DNA of 64,000 bases from Paenibacillus curdlanolyticus YK9 (GTDB taxonomy: Bacteria; Bacillota; Bacilli; Paenibacillales; Paenibacillaceae), in assembly GCF_000179615.1 (NCBI RefSeq), contig NZ_AEDD01000013.1, positions 186,001-250,000 on the forward strand, in the 5' to 3' direction. Shown here in pieces: positions 60,515-64,000 of the stretch. Each line of letters opens with the position of its first letter. Position 1 is the stretch's first letter. Below the pieces are notes generated by a model. It was not told the origin of the DNA. It made no database searches and saw nothing but the letters and a program-made list of their open reading frames with translations. The translations under genes were made by a program, and so were the position numbers.

Positions 60515-61598
60515 TCCATTTCCCTCCAAGCACAAATTTCACCACAATATCCGAAACGTTCGCCGCCTTGTAGCCCTCCGGGCTTTCCCAATCCGCCGGC
60601 AATCCCATCATGACAGCCGCCGCCCCCGCAATCCGCTCCGGCGACAAGCCGCATACGACGTTGCTGCCGCAATCGACCGTCTCGGGACGTTCCGTCGTAT
60701 CTCGGATCGTCACCGTCGGCACACCGAACAAGCAGCATTCCTCCTGAACCGTCCCACTGTCTGTAATCGCCAAACGCGCATGCTGCTCCAGCTGTACAAA
60801 ATCGAAAAATCCGAACGGCTCATGAAGCTCGACGAGCGGATGCAGCCCTTGCTGCATCTCCGCCTGAAGCTTCGACCGCGTACGCGGGTGGACGCTGCAA
60901 ATGATGCGAAGACCGAATTGCTCTGCTACCCGATTCAACCCATCGAAAATCGACTGCAGCCGCCGAGCGTCATCGACGTTTTCCGCACGATGCGCGGTGA
61001 CCAGCACGTACTGGCCTTTTGCCAAGCCCATCCGCAGCAGCGCATCGCTGCGATCGATCTGGGGCTTATAGTGGGTAAGCACCTCGTAGATCGGATTGCC
61101 GGTTTGCACGATCCGAATCGAAGGAAACCCTTCCCGCAGCAGATTGCCTTTGCTATAGGACGTGTACGGCATGTTAATGGTCGACACGGCGTCGATGACG
61201 CGCCGATTTTTCTCCTCCGGCACCTTCAAATCAAAGCAGCGATTGCCTGCCTCCATATGCACGACGGGAATCCCCATTCGCTCGGCTATGATCGCGCATA
61301 ATGCGCTGTTCGTATCCCCGAGCAGCAGCACGACGTCCGGCCTTTCCAGCAGCATGACGTTCTCTGCCTCGCTGAACGTTGCCGACAATTGGGCGCCCAG
61401 CGATTGCTTGCCTGCTGCCAACGTATAATCAGGCAGCCGCACGCCCATTTCCTCGAAAAAGATGCCGCTAAGTGAAGGCGAGAAGTTCTGCCCGGTATGA
61501 ACGAGTACATGCTTCTCCGCCAGTCGATCCAGCTTTGCAATAATGAGGCTAAGCCGTATTATCTCGGGACGGGTGCCGAGTATAGTCATGACGCGCAT
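60507..61598 (-). CDS. UDP-GlcNAc 2-epimerase family protein (WecB-like)
   Basis: This 363-residue GT-B-fold epimerase has the N-terminal MTILGTRPEIIRLSLII, VHTGQNFSPSL, VLLLGDTNSAL, VHMEAGNRCF, the catalytic region VTAHRAENVDD and DSGTVQEECCLFGVP, followed by TERPETVDCG. Hydrolysing or non-hydrolysing 2-epimerases turn UDP-GlcNAc to UDP-ManNAc or act on 6-deoxy derivatives. The DSGT-VQEE form differs slightly from the DSGGIQEE of WecB and is common in enzymes acting on 6-deoxy-HexNAc (FnlC/WbvD type). It is the first gene of the compact operon with dehydratase and reductase, which supports that later-step role. The start is ATG 61598 behind GAGGAGAG. Confidence 0.88.
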   Translation of the reverse strand: MRVMTILGTRPEIIRLSLIIAKLDRLAEKHVLVHTGQNFSPSLSGIFFEEMGVRLPDYTLAAGKQSLGAQLSATFSEAENVMLLERPDVVLLLGDTNSALCAIIAERMGIPVVHMEAGNRCFDLKVPEEKNRRVIDAVSTINMPYTSYSKGNLLREGFPSIRIVQTGNPIYEVLTHYKPQIDRSDALLRMGLAKGQYVLVTAHRAENVDDARRLQSIFDGLNRVAEQFGLRIICSVHPRTRSKLQAEMQQGLHPLVELHEPFGFFDFVQLEQHARLAITDSGTVQEECCLFGVPTVTIRDTTERPETVDCGSNVVCGLSPERIAGAAAVMMGLPADWESPEGYKAANVSDIVVKFVLGGKWNV

Positions 61599-61624
61599 CT
61601 TGTTTCTCTCCTCTCTTCCAGCAA

Positions 61625-63190
61625 TTAACGACGTCTGCTTCTTCGGCCTCCCGATTTGCGAGGCCGGCTTGCTTGCTTCCGGCGGTTTCTAGACCGGCTG
61701 CCGCCCCCGCTTTGCCGGCCTCTCCTGCGACTCCTGCTGCTTCGCCTTGCTCGCAAGCTTCCGCGAAGCTTGCGCGATGCAGAAGATACAGGCGGCGCCA
61801 TCAGCAGAACGGGCTGCACGGCAAGCGTGCCAATCGGCTCCCCGAGCGGCAAAGCCATTAGCGTTGCATCGTCCACCTGCTTCACCTGCTCGAATGTGTA
61901 GCCTGCTTCCAGCAGGGCCGTATCCGATACGAACGGCCGGCGTTTCCCATTGTCGAACAGGTAAACCGTTGGCGTGCTCCCCCGCATCAAATGCGGCAAG
62001 CCCTGCACCTTGAAATTCATGGCATCAAGCAGCTTCATCAGCCGGCTGCGATAAGCCGCGAGACCGTAAGCCATCTCCGCTGCATGGCTGTTCCGGCTCG
62101 CCACTGCCTCCATCTGCATTCGGTCATCGAGCAGCTCGCTCACCTTGGCGATAAGCCCTCTTACGTAGCCAGTCGGAACTGCATAAGCTTGATTGCCTGT
62201 CGCACGCATAATCTCGGCAAGACCGCCTGCAGCGAATGCGACGACAGGCTTGCCGAATAAAATCCCTTCCAGCGCGGTCAAGCCGAAGCCCTCCGACGTC
62301 AGACTAGGCACCACGAGCATATCGAACGCCGGATAAACCGACTCGATCTGCTCCTCGAATCGGATCCACCGGAACCGGTCCAAGAGGCCTTTGTTACGCG
62401 CGAGATCCAGGCCCGCTTCGAACAATGGCGGATCGACGGGATTGCCGATCAGGAGAAACATGGCGTTCGGGTAACGGCCCGCCACCTCGACGGCCAGCTC
62501 CATGAAGGCGAGATAGCCTTTGTTCTCATAAATGGATGACGCAATAAATCCGATGAGCTGCTGATTCGGTTTAATCGCAAGGCTTGCGCGGCGACGCTCG
62601 CGATGCTTGGGCCACGATGCGGGCTGCAGTTCCTGCGGGTTCCACGATGGAGGCAGCAGCAGCCATTCCCGCCGATGCGGACAGTTCGATTGAATCGGCT
62701 CCAATGTGGATTCCGAAATGCCTACAATCCAGTCGGCGTATTGATCGATGATTCCGACGGCTTGCGCGGTAAAGGCCGTTCTCCGAATCGTCTCCATTAG
62801 CATCCATACAACAGGTATGCCTAGCTCTTTGGCCGCGATAGCCGGCATCGGGTGCACGGACGTATTCACGAGCACGGCGTCCGGCCGCCGATCTGCCAGC
62901 AGCTGCACGAGAGCGGCATATTCCGGCGTGCTGCGGAACTGATGAAGCTCATCCAACAGATGAGACTGCGCCAAATAAAGCGATACCGCCAGCGGGACCG
63001 GGAGCACGAAGATCGGTATGCCGGCAGCGGCTGCCCGCTCGGATAGATAGCCGTTATTCGGAACGACAAGCGTGCAAGCGAAATAAGGTTTTAGCTCTTG
63101 AAGCATGAACAGCAGAAGCTTCTCCGCTCCGGTAACATAGGTTGGACTGCAAATATGCGAGAAGACGTACAATTGCGGTTTGGAACGCAA
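61625..63190 (-). CDS. GT4 glycosyltransferase with highly basic Arg/Ser C-terminal tail
   Basis: The best start is TTG 63190, eight bases after a perfect AGGAGGTGA; GTG 63202 overlaps that site. The 521-residue protein has an N-terminal GT-B half (YVFSHICSPTYVTGAEKLLLF), GFIASSIYENKGYLAFMELA and the EX7E motif in SEGFGLTALEGILFG. A small module (about 415-465; VYLFDNGKRRPFVSDTALLEAG...VDDATLMALPLG) follows, like the WVQNGTKRW-type repeats of some surface proteins. The last 50 residues are 24 Arg/Lys, mostly SR/RRR units. Such tails are found on spore coat/exosporium proteins and nucleic-acid-binding proteins. It sits 150 bases behind the CgeB-like gene, and the tail may tether the enzyme to the spore surface (inference). 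Confidence 0.85.
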   Translation of the reverse strand: MRSKPQLYVFSHICSPTYVTGAEKLLLFMLQELKPYFACTLVVPNNGYLSERAAAAGIPIFVLPVPLAVSLYLAQSHLLDELHQFRSTPEYAALVQLLADRRPDAVLVNTSVHPMPAIAAKELGIPVVWMLMETIRRTAFTAQAVGIIDQYADWIVGISESTLEPIQSNCPHRREWLLLPPSWNPQELQPASWPKHRERRRASLAIKPNQQLIGFIASSIYENKGYLAFMELAVEVAGRYPNAMFLLIGNPVDPPLFEAGLDLARNKGLLDRFRWIRFEEQIESVYPAFDMLVVPSLTSEGFGLTALEGILFGKPVVAFAAGGLAEIMRATGNQAYAVPTGYVRGLIAKVSELLDDRMQMEAVASRNSHAAEMAYGLAAYRSRLMKLLDAMNFKVQGLPHLMRGSTPTVYLFDNGKRRPFVSDTALLEAGYTFEQVKQVDDATLMALPLGEPIGTLAVQPVLLMAPPVSSASRKLRGSLRARRSSRSRRRGRQSGGGSRSRNRRKQASRPRKSGGRRSRRR

Positions 63191-63353
63191 GAAGACGCTC
63201 ACCTCCTAACAGTTGATGCTTCACAGCAATCCCAGGTAGTACAATATATTGGCGAGACGGTCGTCATGGCACGACAGATGAACCCGCAACAAATGCACAA
63301 AAATTGGCGGTTCAGACACCGCGCCTGCAACGCCGCGCATCCGCCCGCCTCGT

Positions 63354-64000
63354 TTAGCCGAACAATATGGACAGCATCGTTTCCAGGCGCTTGGCATACG
63401 TATGGTCACGCATCGTCCGGTACAAGCCGCGCAGCGCGATTTGCTGCCTTTCCTGTTCATGGTTTAAGTAATAATCGATCTTCTCGACCATTTCTTCTGG
63501 CGAAGCATACGTAATAATCTCGACATCCGGCGTATAATACAGCGGTAAATCCTCGCGGATATCCGTTAGCTGCAGCGTGCCGCAGGCGGAAATTTCGAAG
63601 GTGCGCGGATTCGGCGATACGGCTCCAATGTTCGCGCTGTTATTGTTGAACGTCTCGTCATCATGCGCCCGGTGCATGTTAATGACAATCTGCGCGCCAT
63701 TGTACGTATGCGCGGTTTCCGCAGGGTCCATCCAGCGGCCAAGCGCAATTTTGGGCTCAAGCTTCGCAAAATCGCGCAGCCGCTCCCACCAAATTCCGCT
63801 GATGAGCGTATCCTTCGTAGCCAAATAGCCTGTAATTTGATTGAAGAAATCGACGCGTCTCCAATAGGCCGAACCGACGAAGCTGATTTCCCGCCGCATG
63901 CCGCGGGGAGGATTAAGCGGCCGGAACGAAGCCGGATCAACGCCAAGCGGCAAATAATGAACATTGTTGCAGCCTAGGGCGCGGTAATAATCAACACAGG
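63354..64000 (-). CDS. CgeB-like glycosyltransferase (5' end beyond window)
   Basis: At least 215 residues are present and the frame stays open to the window edge, where it reads CVDYYRALGCNNVHYLPLGVDP, so the N-terminal half is missing. The body has REISFVGSAYWRRVDFFNQI, INMHRAHDDETFNNNSANIG, AVSPNPRTFEISACGTLQLTD and YYLNHEQERQQIALRG. This is the C-terminal half of CgeB-type GT4-like proteins (spore maturation / spore-surface glycosylation; also used in other glycan loci). The apparent start at 63953 is only an internal TTG. It is the first visible gene of the minus-strand glycan group, whose promoter lies outside the window. Confidence 0.8.
   Translation of the reverse strand, partial: CVDYYRALGCNNVHYLPLGVDPASFRPLNPPRGMRREISFVGSAYWRRVDFFNQITGYLATKDTLISGIWWERLRDFAKLEPKIALGRWMDPAETAHTYNGAQIVINMHRAHDDETFNNNSANIGAVSPNPRTFEISACGTLQLTDIREDLPLYYTPDVEIITYASPEEMVEKIDYYLNHEQERQQIALRGLYRTMRDHTYAKRLETMLSILFG

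Overview
The window looks like chromosome from an endospore-forming, carbohydrate-degrading member of the Bacillales, most likely Paenibacillus or a close relative. This rests on several things seen here: strong AGGAGG ribosome sites, S-layer-anchored and secreted glycosidases, YesM/YesN-LplB/LplC type sugar import, a FapR-type operator, a fragment of sporulation sigma-K, and CgeB-like glycosyltransferases. No rRNA, tRNA, CRISPR array or complete insertion sequence was found.

Layout. 0-9.2 kb (minus strand): a polymorphic-toxin locus. A secreted companion protein is followed by a 1877-residue Rhs/YD-repeat protein whose variable tip looks like a class I methyltransferase fold, then a putative immunity gene and a terminator. 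After that comes a displaced, start-less 'orphan tip' with a different toxin end (broken by one base) and its own putative immunity gene, cut by the window edge. 9.5-20 kb: carbohydrate metabolism. This part has a NagA-like amidohydrolase, a HAD/YczE/LacI operon, a secreted GH30 enzyme with a ricin-type lectin domain, a BtrH-like unknown, a CE7-like esterase and a GH5 enzyme. Several intergenic gaps carry LacI/CcpA-type palindromes. 20.5-24.5 kb: two metallo-beta-lactamase-fold genes (one is RNase J) and an unrecognised beta-rich protein.

24.6-39.6 kb is a coherent dextran/isomaltooligosaccharide utilisation locus. A giant S-layer-anchored GH66 enzyme with about five inserted CBM35-like modules would cut dextran outside the cell. 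An SBP plus LplB/LplC permease imports the products, and a YesM/YesN two-component system senses them. A GH13 oligo-1,6-glucosidase, with the Asp-Val signature of alpha-1,6 specificity, finishes the job inside. A LacI regulator with a GTAACCGGTTAC palindrome heads the group. 39.6-42.5 kb holds ThuA and Gfo/Idh/MocA genes diverging from an AraC regulator. 42.7-47.9 kb is araBDA with a divergent araR and two AraR-type operators 167 bp apart. 47.9-49.8 kb is an FTR1-type iron permease with a lipoprotein, behind a Fur-box-like site.

50-52.2 kb is a decayed stretch: a 3' fragment of sigK with its terminator, a small unknown ORF, a frameshifted remnant of a tandem FN3/binding-module protein and a scrap of IS256-type transposase. 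53.5 kb onward looks more GC-rich and is dominated by glycan assembly. It starts with fabH under a FapR-type operator and two plus-strand glycosyltransferases. A tightly overlapping minus-strand operon then makes and transfers a UDP-6-deoxy-HexNAc type sugar (2-epimerase, 4,6-dehydratase, RmlD-like reductase, second SDR, GT2). A GT4 with a very basic Arg/Ser tail and a CgeB-like gene running off the window lie next to it. The CgeB family and the basic tail suggest, but do not prove, spore-surface glycosylation.
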